DNA of 18,724 nt from JAAOZN01 sp964421575 (GTDB taxonomy: Archaea; Thermoproteota; Nitrososphaeria; Nitrososphaerales; JAAOZN01): assembly GCA_964421575.1 (NCBI GenBank), contig CAYQXI010000003.1:1-18724 (forward strand), written 5' to 3'. Every line of letters starts with the position of its first letter. Position 1 is the first letter of the stretch. The notes below the pieces were generated by a model, which worked only from the letters and a program-made list of their open reading frames with translations, ran no database searches and was not told the origin of the DNA. Shown in pieces: positions 1 through 7,092 of this stretch. A program made the position numbers and the translations under genes.

Positions 1-2
1 TA

Positions 3-461
3 ACCACCTCAACAAGAGCGATCAACCTACCGCACGGCAAAGCTCTACTCTCAGATACAGTAGGCTTCATAAGCAGGCTACCAGCATACATGATAGAGGC
101 TTTCAAATCCACGCTTGAAGAGATGACTTATGCAAACCTAGTCCTCCTACTACTAGATAGTAGCGACCCACCTGCAGAGCTCAAAAGAAAGTTCGAGAGC
201 TGCACACAGATCCTCTCAGAGATAGGTGTGCCTCTTGAAAAGACCATCGTGGTATATAACAAGGCAGACCTCTGCACCACAGAGGAAATACAGAAGAAGA
301 TTAAGGCGCTCCCAACGAGTATAAGCGAATCGATCTTCATCTCCGCGAAGACACGCGAAGGGGTGGACTCCCTAATCAAGCTGATTGACAGAAGGCTGTT
401 CGGCGTTGCTGAAGAGGTTAAAGAGGCTCTTGTGGACGTTAAAGGTGTGGCAGACCACTGA
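3..461 (+). CDS. hflX: HflX-type GTPase, C-terminal part (5' end outside window)
   Basis: The frame is open from the first bases of the window, so the gene starts upstream and only about 152 C-terminal residues are visible. The first visible residues carry the G3 switch-II region (LLSDTVGFISRLP, from about position 63), which is the HflX signature. It is followed by an AF-STLEEM stretch typical of HflX, the G4 motif NKAD and a G5-like ISAKTREG. HflX is a ribosome-associated GTPase of the TRAFAC/Obg-HflX group; bacterial members split stalled or stress-hibernating 70S ribosomes, and archaeal members bind the large subunit. The N-terminal HflX domain and the P-loop (G1) are not in the window. 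The stop overlaps the start of the next gene by one base (TGATG), so the two are probably co-transcribed. The first in-frame ATG, at 90, is internal and not the real start. Confidence 0.93.
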   Translation, partial: TTSTRAINLPHGKALLSDTVGFISRLPAYMIEAFKSTLEEMTYANLVLLLLDSSDPPAELKRKFESCTQILSEIGVPLEKTIVVYNKADLCTTEEIQKKIKALPTSISESIFISAKTREGVDSLIKLIDRRLFGVAEEVKEALVDVKGVADH

Positions 462-1003
462 TGCTGAAGCCCCGCAGCTGGGTTCTGAGATTAGGGCACA
501 GATATGTTAGAGACGATAGATTAACCACACACGTAGGTCTTGTAGCGAGGGCATTCGGAGCCTCTGGAATCTACATAGTCGGCGGAGAGAAGCAGATCAA
601 AGAGTCGTTAGATAAGGTCACAGAAAGATGGGGCGGTCCCTTCCAAGTGGAGCTGATAGAAGACTGGCGTGCCGCGATCAAGAAGTGGAGGGAACAAGGT
701 GGCATCGTGGTGCACTTAACTATGTATGGGCTATCCGTGGACGATGTGATTGAAGAGATACGCTCAGCGGGGAAAGATGTGCTGGTAGTGGTCGGCTCGG
801 AAAAGGTGCCGAAGGAATTATTTCACTTAGCAGACTACAACGTAGCGATAGGGCATCAACCACATTCCGAAGCAGCGGCGTTAGCAGTCTTCCTTGACCG
901 CCTCTACCAAGGAGAAGAGTTAAAAATATCTTTCACCCATTCTAAAATTAAGATAAAGCCACAGCGCAGAGGAAAGAAGGTATTGTCTTTGGAGGAAGAA
1001 TAG
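461..1003 (+). CDS. trm56: tRNA (cytidine-56-2'-O)-methyltransferase, aTrm56 family
   Basis: A 180-residue protein that fits archaeal Trm56, a SPOUT-class enzyme that methylates the 2'-hydroxyl of C56 in the T-loop of tRNAs using S-adenosylmethionine. The N-terminus LRLGHRYVRDDRLTTHVGL (residues 9-27) is characteristic. HLTMYG (85-90) and VVGSEKVP (110-117) form the SPOUT trefoil-knot cofactor region. ADYNVAIGHQPHSEAAALAV (124-143) is the conserved closing segment. The C-terminus is a basic tail (IKIKPQRRGKK) that may contact RNA. The ATG overlaps the preceding stop, so translation is probably coupled, and the next gene begins two bases after the stop. Codon usage and layout suggest an informational gene cluster with hflX and tfe. 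Confidence 0.95.
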   Translation: MLKPRSWVLRLGHRYVRDDRLTTHVGLVARAFGASGIYIVGGEKQIKESLDKVTERWGGPFQVELIEDWRAAIKKWREQGGIVVHLTMYGLSVDDVIEEIRSAGKDVLVVVGSEKVPKELFHLADYNVAIGHQPHSEAAALAVFLDRLYQGEELKISFTHSKIKIKPQRRGKKVLSLEEE

Positions 1004-1004
1004 G

Positions 1005-1520
1005 TTGGTGATCGAGATGAAGGTGGAGTACGAAGACTCACTGGTGAAGATAGCAGGGCTACTGGGAGGCGAAGAATACATCAAGGTAGCGAGAGCCCTA
1101 CTAAATAACGAAGACTCGACAGACGAGGAGATCGCAAGCGCGACTGGGCTAAAGATAAACACCGTAAGAAAAGTGCTCTACGACCTATTCGGACGTTCCC
1201 TCATAAGCGGGATTAGGGTAAGGGACCTTAAGAGAGGCTGGGACGTTTACAGATGGAGGGCGCAGCGAGAGCAAGTGGACAGCTTCATCGCTATGCTGAA
1301 GAAGAAGCTACTCGATAAGCTAAAGCAGAGGCTGGCTTACGAAGAGCAGCACGAATTCTACTACTGCAACAACCCACGCTGCCCGAAGAGAACCTTCGAG
1401 CAGGCGCTTGAAGTCTTCTTCAGATGCCCAACCTGCGGCGCCGCTTTAACACGTGTGAATAACGGCGAACTCATCCAGCTTCTTAAATGGAAGATCCAGC
1501 AGATAGAATCAGAGAAGTAG
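1005..1520 (+). CDS. tfe: Transcription initiation factor TFE, alpha subunit
   Basis: The 171-residue protein has the TFE-alpha layout. An N-terminal extended winged helix (about residues 10-90, with ALLNNEDSTDEEIASATGLK and a recognition-helix region INTVRKVLYDLFGRSL) is followed by a charged helical linker (about 88-116). A zinc ribbon follows, with ligands C121, C126, C141 and C144, and then a short C-terminal helix. TFE joins TBP, TFB and RNA polymerase at archaeal promoters and helps open and stabilise the bubble. The first start codon is TTG at 1005, nine bases after a GGAGG at 991-995. GTG at 1008 fits nearly as well and ATG at 1017 is too far away, so the start is uncertain by one to four codons. 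It is the last gene of the hflX-trm56-tfe run. Confidence 0.95.
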   Translation: MVIEMKVEYEDSLVKIAGLLGGEEYIKVARALLNNEDSTDEEIASATGLKINTVRKVLYDLFGRSLISGIRVRDLKRGWDVYRWRAQREQVDSFIAMLKKKLLDKLKQRLAYEEQHEFYYCNNPRCPKRTFEQALEVFFRCPTCGAALTRVNNGELIQLLKWKIQQIESEK

Positions 1521-1527
1521 CGTCAAG

Positions 1528-1537
1528 GATTTAAGTA
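1528..1537 (+). promoter_or_regulatory. TATA-like box for the initiator tRNA
   Basis: A GATTTAAGTA element follows a purine-rich AAGGA and lies about 30 bases before the mature tRNA 5' end at 1563. That is where an archaeal TATA/BRE element should sit. It falls in the short gap after the tfe stop, so the tRNA probably has its own promoter. Confidence 0.5.
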
Positions 1538-1562
1538 GCTGCTTAACCAACCCTATTTTAGT

Positions 1563-1640
<78 letters not shown>

Positions 1641-1892
1641 TATAAACGAAAGACGACAACCCACTTATCGGAACACTATCCCGAAAGTATGCTGATAGAT
1701 CTACGAATATCTTAGTAATCCACTTTCCCGCTACCTTAAAGATCTCGTTCACCCCTCCTAGACAATCCGGCTCTATTTTCTCTTGATAATTTCCTCTGCA
1801 GTTTAGTAGGCAGAAGCCCAATTTGCGGACATCGCGTATCTTGGTAAGTAGAAAATGAGCCGTACTCTTCACATTATAGCTTGAGCACTTAT

Positions 1893-2807
1893 CTACTTTA
1901 ATAATCTCATCCTTTTGCAGAAAGCGCATATTCTTTCAGAGGAAGGCATTCCACAGAGCTCACATTCAATAAGAGGGAGCATATTTACCGAGGTCTCAAG
2001 CAGTGGGAGCATTCGCTTCGTATGGGACTTAAGGAAGATGTGCTTGAAACCACGTATTTTTGTTGATAATTCGCTTATCAATTCCTTTCTTTCACGCATT
2101 TTCGTCGTTTCTCCTCCTAAAGGGCACGGCTCAGTGATATATGGAAGATCGCAGAAGAGGGCGTAAAAGAGGCATTCCTTATCCGTTACCTCCCAAAGAG
2201 GCTTTATCTTAGCCACAAGTTTGGTGTGTGTTGACGGCAAAACTGGTTTCAGTCTAACTATACCATTAACATCTCCGTGAAGATACCCGTTGAACAGAAG
2301 TGCTACTGTATCATCTAGGGTGTGCGCAGTAGCGACCTTAGTGAAGCCTTTCTCATAAGCTACCTTATTTATTAAATACCGCTTTACCACCCCACAGGGG
2401 GCGCAGATCTTTCTTCTGTAGACTGTGTTCTTGAAATCCTCTATCGAGATGCCGAGTTCCTTTTCTAGATCGAATATTGTGAGGTTTGTCTTAGCGTATT
2501 CAGCCAGCTCGGAAACCTTATGCTCAGATTCTTTAGAATACCCCTTTATTCCCAAGTTAATATGAAAAGCTTCTATCTTTAAGTCTGGAAAAACCTTTCT
2601 GAGGGCAAATAGCAGACTAGAACTGTCTTTCCCACCCGACACCGCTACAAGGACCCTGTCATTTGGTTTGATCATGGCGTACTTCAAAACAGTTGAACGA
2701 ACTTTCCTCTCGAAGAATTCTTTAAAACACTCTTTACAAAACCCCACTGTAGCATAATCTATTCTTACAGCTGCTTCGCCTCCACATTTTACGCACTTAT
2801 ACAGCAT
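1893..2807 (-). CDS. ttuA: TtuA/Ncs6-family tRNA 2-thiouridine synthase
   Basis: An adenine-nucleotide alpha-hydrolase (PP-loop) protein of about 304 residues that activates a tRNA uridine by adenylation and replaces its oxygen with sulfur. The layout matches TtuA. An N-terminal zinc finger (C5, C8, C24, C27) is followed by the PP-loop SGGKDS (57-62). C135 and C138 (CAPC) plus C228 are the three-cysteine set that holds the catalytic [4Fe-4S] cluster in this family. A C-terminal zinc finger (C282, C285, C294, C297) ends a few residues before the stop. GIKGYSKES resembles TtuA, which makes the s2T at position 54 of thermophile tRNAs, more than Ncs6, which acts on wobble U34; I cannot exclude the latter. 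The start is set at ATG 2807: a GGGAGGT lies just upstream at 2820-2814, whereas TTG at 2822 would place the Shine-Dalgarno inside the gene. The start overlaps the end of the upstream TudS-like gene by 11 bases. Confidence 0.88.
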   Translation of the reverse strand: MLYKCVKCGGEAAVRIDYATVGFCKECFKEFFERKVRSTVLKYAMIKPNDRVLVAVSGGKDSSSLLFALRKVFPDLKIEAFHINLGIKGYSKESEHKVSELAEYAKTNLTIFDLEKELGISIEDFKNTVYRRKICAPCGVVKRYLINKVAYEKGFTKVATAHTLDDTVALLFNGYLHGDVNGIVRLKPVLPSTHTKLVAKIKPLWEVTDKECLFYALFCDLPYITEPCPLGGETTKMRERKELISELSTKIRGFKHIFLKSHTKRMLPLLETSVNMLPLIECELCGMPSSERICAFCKRMRLLK

Positions 2808-3279
2808 TAGTAAACCTCCCAATTTCTTCCTCAGTTATAACTACTATACCATTCTTTTTCAGCAAGGCTGTCGTAACACCATCTCCCCTAATTAACCTCT
2901 CTGGAGAAGCTGCATCGCGGATCTCACCGCATCCACAAGAGGGGCTTCTCGCTTTAAAGACGGCTCTTTTAGCCCCAAAAAGCTTAGCTATTTTTAACGT
3001 TTCCTCAGCACCCTTTAACATCTTTTCAGTGACATCGATGCCGCTTTCATTAACAACCCTAGCCTTGCCATTTAATACGTCAGAACCAGTTCCTCTCACG
3101 ATCTTCATCGGTTCTCTTGGTGTTCCAAGTCCACCGAGTTGCTCTGGGCAAACGGGTATCATCACAAATCTGCTTACTAACCGTGCTACCCGCTCATCAA
3201 AGCAGTTTCTTCCATCAAACCTACAATTGATGCCAAGCAGACACGCGCTAACCAATATCGGAGCTTCTTCCGTCATCAT
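2797..3279 (-). CDS. DUF523 / TudS-like Fe-S protein (possible thiouracil desulfidase)
   Basis: A 160-residue DUF523 protein. The three conserved family motifs are visible: VSACLLGINCRFDG with C13, VCPEQLGGL with C44 and E46, and ARSPSCGCG with C115. In the characterised family member TudS, three cysteines in equivalent motifs hold a [4Fe-4S] cluster that removes sulfur from 2-thiouracil, so a desulfidase role is possible here. The protein is cytoplasmic, with no signal or membrane segment. Two adjacent ATGs (3279 and 3276) are possible starts, and no strong Shine-Dalgarno precedes them, which fits a near-leaderless transcript from the TATA-like element upstream. Its 3' end overlaps the tRNA thiolase gene by 11 bases, so the two are co-transcribed and translation is probably coupled. 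The true substrate is unknown. Confidence 0.8.
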   Translation of the reverse strand: MMTEEAPILVSACLLGINCRFDGRNCFDERVARLVSRFVMIPVCPEQLGGLGTPREPMKIVRGTGSDVLNGKARVVNESGIDVTEKMLKGAEETLKIAKLFGAKRAVFKARSPSCGCGEIRDAASPERLIRGDGVTTALLKKNGIVVITEEEIGRFTNAV

Positions 3280-3310
3280 TCGTCGCCAATGATTCCGTCC
3301 AATTTTAGCA

Positions 3311-3322
3311 TTATTAATTTAG
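3311..3322 (-). promoter_or_regulatory. TATA-like promoter for the DUF523-ttuA pair
   Basis: Read on the minus strand, an AT-rich TAAATTAATAA lies behind the purine-rich AGCAAGG. It is centred about 37 bases before the DUF523 ATG, which predicts a very short leader. This agrees with the weak Shine-Dalgarno of that gene. It is a pattern match only. Confidence 0.4.
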
Positions 3323-3620
3323 ACCTTGCTCTCCAACTTGCTGGTTAATAAATTCTTTACCGCTTTTGTGGCGAAAGAGGAGGGGTCAAGATTAAAGGTA
3401 ACAACTTTTTAGAGTAGACAGTAATTCTCTAAAACCTACATAGATTAGAGATAAGTGTGCAGTGATTATGCGAGCTTCAATTCTCTTGGTTGTAAGGCTC
3501 AGTGCAAGTCAGTTACAGATATGCTCCACTTTCTTACTCTTTTAGAAGGCACTAAACCATCTTAACGGGGTATACTATAGATTGATCAGATGGTAGTGAG
3601 TAGGTTTACTAAGATCGCAA
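3323..3620. other. Gene-poor divergent intergenic region
   Basis: About 300 bases lie between the minus-strand promoter and the plus-strand radical SAM promoter. I see no tRNA, no convincing stem-loop and no box C/D motif pair. The plus strand has only a 25-codon hydrophobic ORF starting near 3468 and a short open stretch around 3340-3412 ending at a TAG, with no recognisable protein match. It may be a decayed gene, but nothing supports a specific call. Confidence 0.4.
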
Positions 3621-3635
3621 AAGTTTTATATTAAA
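3621..3635 (+). promoter_or_regulatory. TATA-like promoter for the radical SAM pair
   Basis: AGTTTTATATTAAAA is the strongest TATA-like element in this intergenic region. Its centre predicts a transcript start near 3653, which would leave a leader just long enough to carry the GAGGAGGT Shine-Dalgarno at 3653-3660. Confidence 0.55.
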
Positions 3636-3658
3636 AGCTTCCATTTTCAATAGAGGAG

Positions 3659-5152
3659 GTGGTTTACATTAGTGTAATACTTGTAAACCCGCCTCAAAAA
3701 AACGATATAAATCGAGCATTAGGTGTAAAGGCTCCACCTATTGGCCTGATGTATTTAGCAGCGGTTTTAAGGGAGGCGGGTGAGGAGGTTGAAATTTTAG
3801 ACGCAGACCTCCTCGAGCTGAGCATAGATGAGACCGCTAAGAAAGCGTGTCGAAAGAACCCCAGCATAGTCGGGGTCACAGCAACCACCCCCACAATAAA
3901 AAACGCGCTGAAGGTAGTTAGTGCTGTGAGAGCGATTGATAGTGGTGTTGTAACCGTGGTAGGCGGGGTGCACCCAACCTTTATGCCAGAGGAGACACTT
4001 CTCAGCTGCCCAGACTTAGATCTGGTGGTAATAGGAGAGGGGGAGCAGACATTACTTGAGCTAACCCAAACCTTAAAAGGTTTTCAATGGGATGGGCGCG
4101 ACTACTCAGCAGCAAAAGAGTTTGCTGAACGCGTCTCTAAAGTGAATGGTATTGCGTATAGAGACCCTTCTAACCCCAATCTGATAAGATTCACACCTCC
4201 GAGAGCATTCATTCAAGACTTGGATAAGATACCCCTACCTGCAAGAGACCTCGTACCTTTTGAGCACTACAAACTCCTCGGTAAAGACGCCTCTATAGGA
4301 GCGATAATCACAAGCAGAGGATGCCCCTACGGATGTACCTACTGCTCATCCTCAAGAATAGGTGGATTAAAGTTCAGGGCAAGAAGCGTAGATAACGTCC
4401 TCCTTGAAATTCAAGAGCTGTACTACAAGTACCGTCTCCGCCACATCGAAATAATAGATGACATCTTCACACTAAACCAGAAGCGCGCATTCGAATTCGC
4501 GAAGAAACTCAAGAGTCTGAAGCTTGATGTAAATTGGGTCGCATCCTCAAGGGTAAATACGATTTCAAGAGACCTTCTCAGAGCCCTCTTCTCAGCAGGT
4601 TTAACGATACTTTACTACGGCGTGGAATCGGGTTCACAGCGCATTCTAAACCTCATGAGGAAGGGGGTGACAGTTGAGCAGATACGAACCGCCTTTCGAA
4701 TCACTCGAGAAGAGGGTGTAAAGTCGTGCGGCTCCTTCATCCTAGGTTATCCGGGTGAGACTCTTGACGAAATGAAGCAGACCATCAAGTTTGCGTGTGA
4801 ACTCGATGCCGACTATGCGCAGTTCTGTGTTCTAACACCCTATCCCGGCACACCTGTATATGATGAGCTCAAAAGTAAGGGTCTTCTGTTGACTGAGGAT
4901 TGGGACAGATACACAACCCTGGAGCCGGTGATCAAGTATGAGGTGTTTGGATACACCGCTAAACAGGTTAAGAAGATGCTGAACTATGCTTACCGATACT
5001 TTTACCTCAGACCAAGATATGTTATAAAGCACTTAAGATTCTTACCACTGATCCTAGGAGTATTGATGAGAAGTTACGTAATCCCAAAGTTGGGTCTAGA
5101 TAGATTAATGGGATCAAGTCGCAGCAAGATAAGCCCGAGTTTATCATCTTAA
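3659..5152 (+). CDS. B12-binding-domain radical SAM protein
   Basis: A protein of about 495 residues. The N-terminal part (about residues 4-140) is a Rossmann-like cobalamin-binding domain: VILVNPP at the start, the GVTATTPTI segment, VVGGVHPTFMPEE and the IGEGE turn. The radical SAM core follows, with the cluster motif CPYGCTYC (C222, C226, C229 counted from the GTG) in ITSRGCPYGCTYCSS, then GVESGSQRIL and ILGYPGET. The C-terminal RPRYVIKHLRFL region is common in this BchE-like group. Members do B12- and SAM-dependent methylations, cyclisations and lipid modifications. The substrate cannot be read from the sequence. The GTG at 3659 lies inside the Shine-Dalgarno, so ATT at 3668 may be the real start (see findings). 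It is followed 18 bases later by a second radical SAM gene with its own GGAGG, so the two are likely an operon. Confidence 0.88.
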   Translation: MVYISVILVNPPQKNDINRALGVKAPPIGLMYLAAVLREAGEEVEILDADLLELSIDETAKKACRKNPSIVGVTATTPTIKNALKVVSAVRAIDSGVVTVVGGVHPTFMPEETLLSCPDLDLVVIGEGEQTLLELTQTLKGFQWDGRDYSAAKEFAERVSKVNGIAYRDPSNPNLIRFTPPRAFIQDLDKIPLPARDLVPFEHYKLLGKDASIGAIITSRGCPYGCTYCSSSRIGGLKFRARSVDNVLLEIQELYYKYRLRHIEIIDDIFTLNQKRAFEFAKKLKSLKLDVNWVASSRVNTISRDLLRALFSAGLTILYYGVESGSQRILNLMRKGVTVEQIRTAFRITREEGVKSCGSFILGYPGETLDEMKQTIKFACELDADYAQFCVLTPYPGTPVYDELKSKGLLLTEDWDRYTTLEPVIKYEVFGYTAKQVKKMLNYAYRYFYLRPRYVIKHLRFLPLILGVLMRSYVIPKLGLDRLMGSSRSKISPSLSS

Positions 5153-5170
5153 AGTAGGAGGCGCGTAAAA

Positions 5171-6730
5171 ATGGTTAGGATAGTCCTCACTACCGACCGA
5201 ACACTCATGAGTGAATATAGGCACATACCGCTAGGCGACTTCGCGGGCTGTGCACCACCTAACAGATTTCCCAGAGCACTCTTCGACTTCATAGCCCCAC
5301 AACTCCCCGCTTCAAACGGGTTAGCGATCAGAGCACCCTATGGGCTTAGAAAGCTAGAAGCGGCGCTCCTACAAGGCTTTCCAGAGAAAGATGTAGTTGT
5401 TGCGCATCCAGACTATGTGGAGGAATTCATAGGACCTGAAACGAAGATAGTTGGCGTCAACACCATGGACCCGCTCGGTTTAGGCCCTGTCAGCAAACTC
5501 TTCACTTGGGGTGGTCCAAACTACTTCTCCTACACTATGCTTGGATTCTACACGATCATTAAACGTATCCAGAGGATCAGAGAGAGGCGTGGTCTTAAGT
5601 TTAAACTGGCCGTCGGTGGGGCTGGGGCTTGGCAGTTCGAGAATAGGTTAGATTATGCTAGGCGCCTCAAGATAGATCACGTCGTGTTGGGTGAAGTCGA
5701 TAATATCGCACCACAGCTCTTCGAGCAGATCGAGAACGACGACCTACCTGAGTTGATCAAGATAAGAGGCTATCCTAAGCCGGAGGAGATCGTGCCGATC
5801 GTTAGGCCGAGTCTACACGGGTTAGTTGAGGTTATGCGAGGCTGCGGCAGAAACTGCCAGTTCTGTGAAGCAACTATGCGTGTTGCAAGATACATACCCT
5901 TGGAGACGATCAAAAAAGAGCTTGATGTCAACACAGCGCACGGCATAATTAACGCGTGGGTCCAGAGTGATGACATCTTCCTCTACGACGTTCAAGATAA
6001 ACGCACCTTTATGCCGAACCGTGACAGCCTAGTTAACCTCTTTAAGACTATAATGTCGCATAAAGGGATAAAGCACAGTAACCCAACACACGGGAGTATA
6101 GCGCCAGTAGCCGCAGACCCGTTGATGATCAAAAAGCTATCAGAGATTTTAAGAGCAGGTCCTAACGCATACATAGGCATACAGCCTGGCATAGAAACCG
6201 GCTCGGTTAGGCTGATCAAGAAGTATATGGCGCAGAAGGCGAAGCCCTTCCAACCCGAGGAATGGTGGGATGTTGTGCTGCAGGGCACGAAGGTCTTCAA
6301 CGAAAACTACTGGTTCCCAGCCTATACACTTGTGCTTGGTTTACCTGAGGAGGAGGAAGAGGACGTTTGGGATACGGTTAGGCTCATAGCGTATTTGGAG
6401 GAGAAGCTCCCTAAATTGGTCGGTGAGAAGGCGCACTTCGTAGTCACACCTCTCAGCTTTGTTCCGGTTGGTGTGCTGAGGGGTAAGGAGTTCTACAACC
6501 CTAAGGGGTTCAGCGAAGCGGAGTTCTGCCTACTTTATAGGTGCTGGTACCATAGCCTACTCGAGGTTCAGCGGCTCTCCATAAACTTCTTCCGAATGCA
6601 CCCAGCCTTCAGAGCGGTCTTCTATCCCCTCTTGAGACTGGGGCTTTACACAGCGATCGACCGATTAAGGGCTTGGGGCAAGTCGATGGGTTACGACCCG
6701 GAGAAACCTCTTCGCATTAGATACAATTAA
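5171..6730 (+). CDS. Archaeal radical SAM protein with divergent N-terminal domain
   Basis: A 519-residue protein with a clear radical SAM cluster motif, CGRNCQFC (C225, C229, C232), inside EVMRGCGRNCQFCEATMR. The N-terminal 210 residues look like a divergent B12-binding-type Rossmann domain. They start LTTDRTLMSEY, contain RAPYGLRKLEAAL, the core strand KIVGVNTMDPLGLGP, AVGGAGAWQF and VVLGEVDN, but lack the ordinary cobalamin-loop sequence. GIQPGIETGS and LVLGLPEE are the later core strands. I recognise the archaeal LTTDRTLMS group but not a fixed function. Radical SAM proteins with B12-type domains in archaea include the GDGT ring synthases and calditol synthase, so a membrane-lipid reaction is one possibility, not a conclusion. 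GGAGG at 5157-5161 sits nine bases before the ATG. The gene is co-directional with and 18 bases after the B12-type radical SAM gene, which suggests successive steps of one pathway. Confidence 0.83.
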   Translation: MVRIVLTTDRTLMSEYRHIPLGDFAGCAPPNRFPRALFDFIAPQLPASNGLAIRAPYGLRKLEAALLQGFPEKDVVVAHPDYVEEFIGPETKIVGVNTMDPLGLGPVSKLFTWGGPNYFSYTMLGFYTIIKRIQRIRERRGLKFKLAVGGAGAWQFENRLDYARRLKIDHVVLGEVDNIAPQLFEQIENDDLPELIKIRGYPKPEEIVPIVRPSLHGLVEVMRGCGRNCQFCEATMRVARYIPLETIKKELDVNTAHGIINAWVQSDDIFLYDVQDKRTFMPNRDSLVNLFKTIMSHKGIKHSNPTHGSIAPVAADPLMIKKLSEILRAGPNAYIGIQPGIETGSVRLIKKYMAQKAKPFQPEEWWDVVLQGTKVFNENYWFPAYTLVLGLPEEEEEDVWDTVRLIAYLEEKLPKLVGEKAHFVVTPLSFVPVGVLRGKEFYNPKGFSEAEFCLLYRCWYHSLLEVQRLSINFFRMHPAFRAVFYPLLRLGLYTAIDRLRAWGKSMGYDPEKPLRIRYN

Positions 6731-6749
6731 AAAGTTTTACAGCGCAGCA

Positions 6750-6763
6750 TATTATTTAAACTA
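6750..6763 (+). promoter_or_regulatory. TATA-like promoter for the small protein and CorA genes
   Basis: An ATATTATTTAAACT element follows the radical SAM stop and lies about 35-40 bases before the ATG at 6795. It suggests that the small protein and corA form a separate transcription unit. Confidence 0.4.
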
Positions 6764-6794
6764 CGCTTACATCTACCTTTCTGCTGGTGAGCGT

Positions 6795-7061
6795 ATGCCC
6801 TATGTAAAGCGCGAGAAGAGGGTTGAGCTCGATCCGCTCATAAACCAAGTAGTGGACGTATTCAAGAAGATCGCCGAGGAGGAGAGGGACGGGTGCTTAA
6901 ACTATTTCATGACTAGAGTTCTGAAGGCTCTGTATGCGCCGAGCTACTTTAACTATGAGCGTGTAATGGGGTTACTGAGCTGTATTCAGCACGAGTACTA
7001 TAGGAGGTGGGTGGCAGCATACGAAGATAATAAGATCAAGCTGCACGGCGACATAGAGTAG
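6795..7061 (+). CDS. Small conserved protein, DUF6899-like
   Basis: An 88-residue soluble protein with no signal peptide or membrane segment. The pattern MPYVKREKRVELDPLINQ, then CLNYFMTRVLKALY, PSYFNYERVMGLLSCIQHEY and finally YRRWVAAYEDNKIKLHGDI matches what I recall of the DUF6899 group. Its members carry LNY-ITR, a VGVLECAK-EFYRR-like core and a YEDKKI-ENGDV-like end, and occur in archaea, bacteria and phages. No function is known for that group. A GGTGAG lies at 6785-6790, four bases before the ATG, which supports the start. The CorA gene follows after about 30 bases and may be co-transcribed. Confidence 0.75.
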   Translation: MPYVKREKRVELDPLINQVVDVFKKIAEEERDGCLNYFMTRVLKALYAPSYFNYERVMGLLSCIQHEYYRRWVAAYEDNKIKLHGDIE

Positions 7062-7092
7062 TAAACAGCTAAGGTATGAGGATAAAAGGATA

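Noticed and set aside
1893..1895. A frameshift linking ttuA to the downstream minus-strand ORF
   Set aside because: TtuA proteins normally end a few residues after the last zinc-finger cysteine, as here, so the stop looks genuine.
3340..3412. A possible gene remnant on the plus strand (short open stretch ending in KVTTF and a stop)
   Set aside because: It is too short, has no start with a ribosome site, and I could match it to no family.
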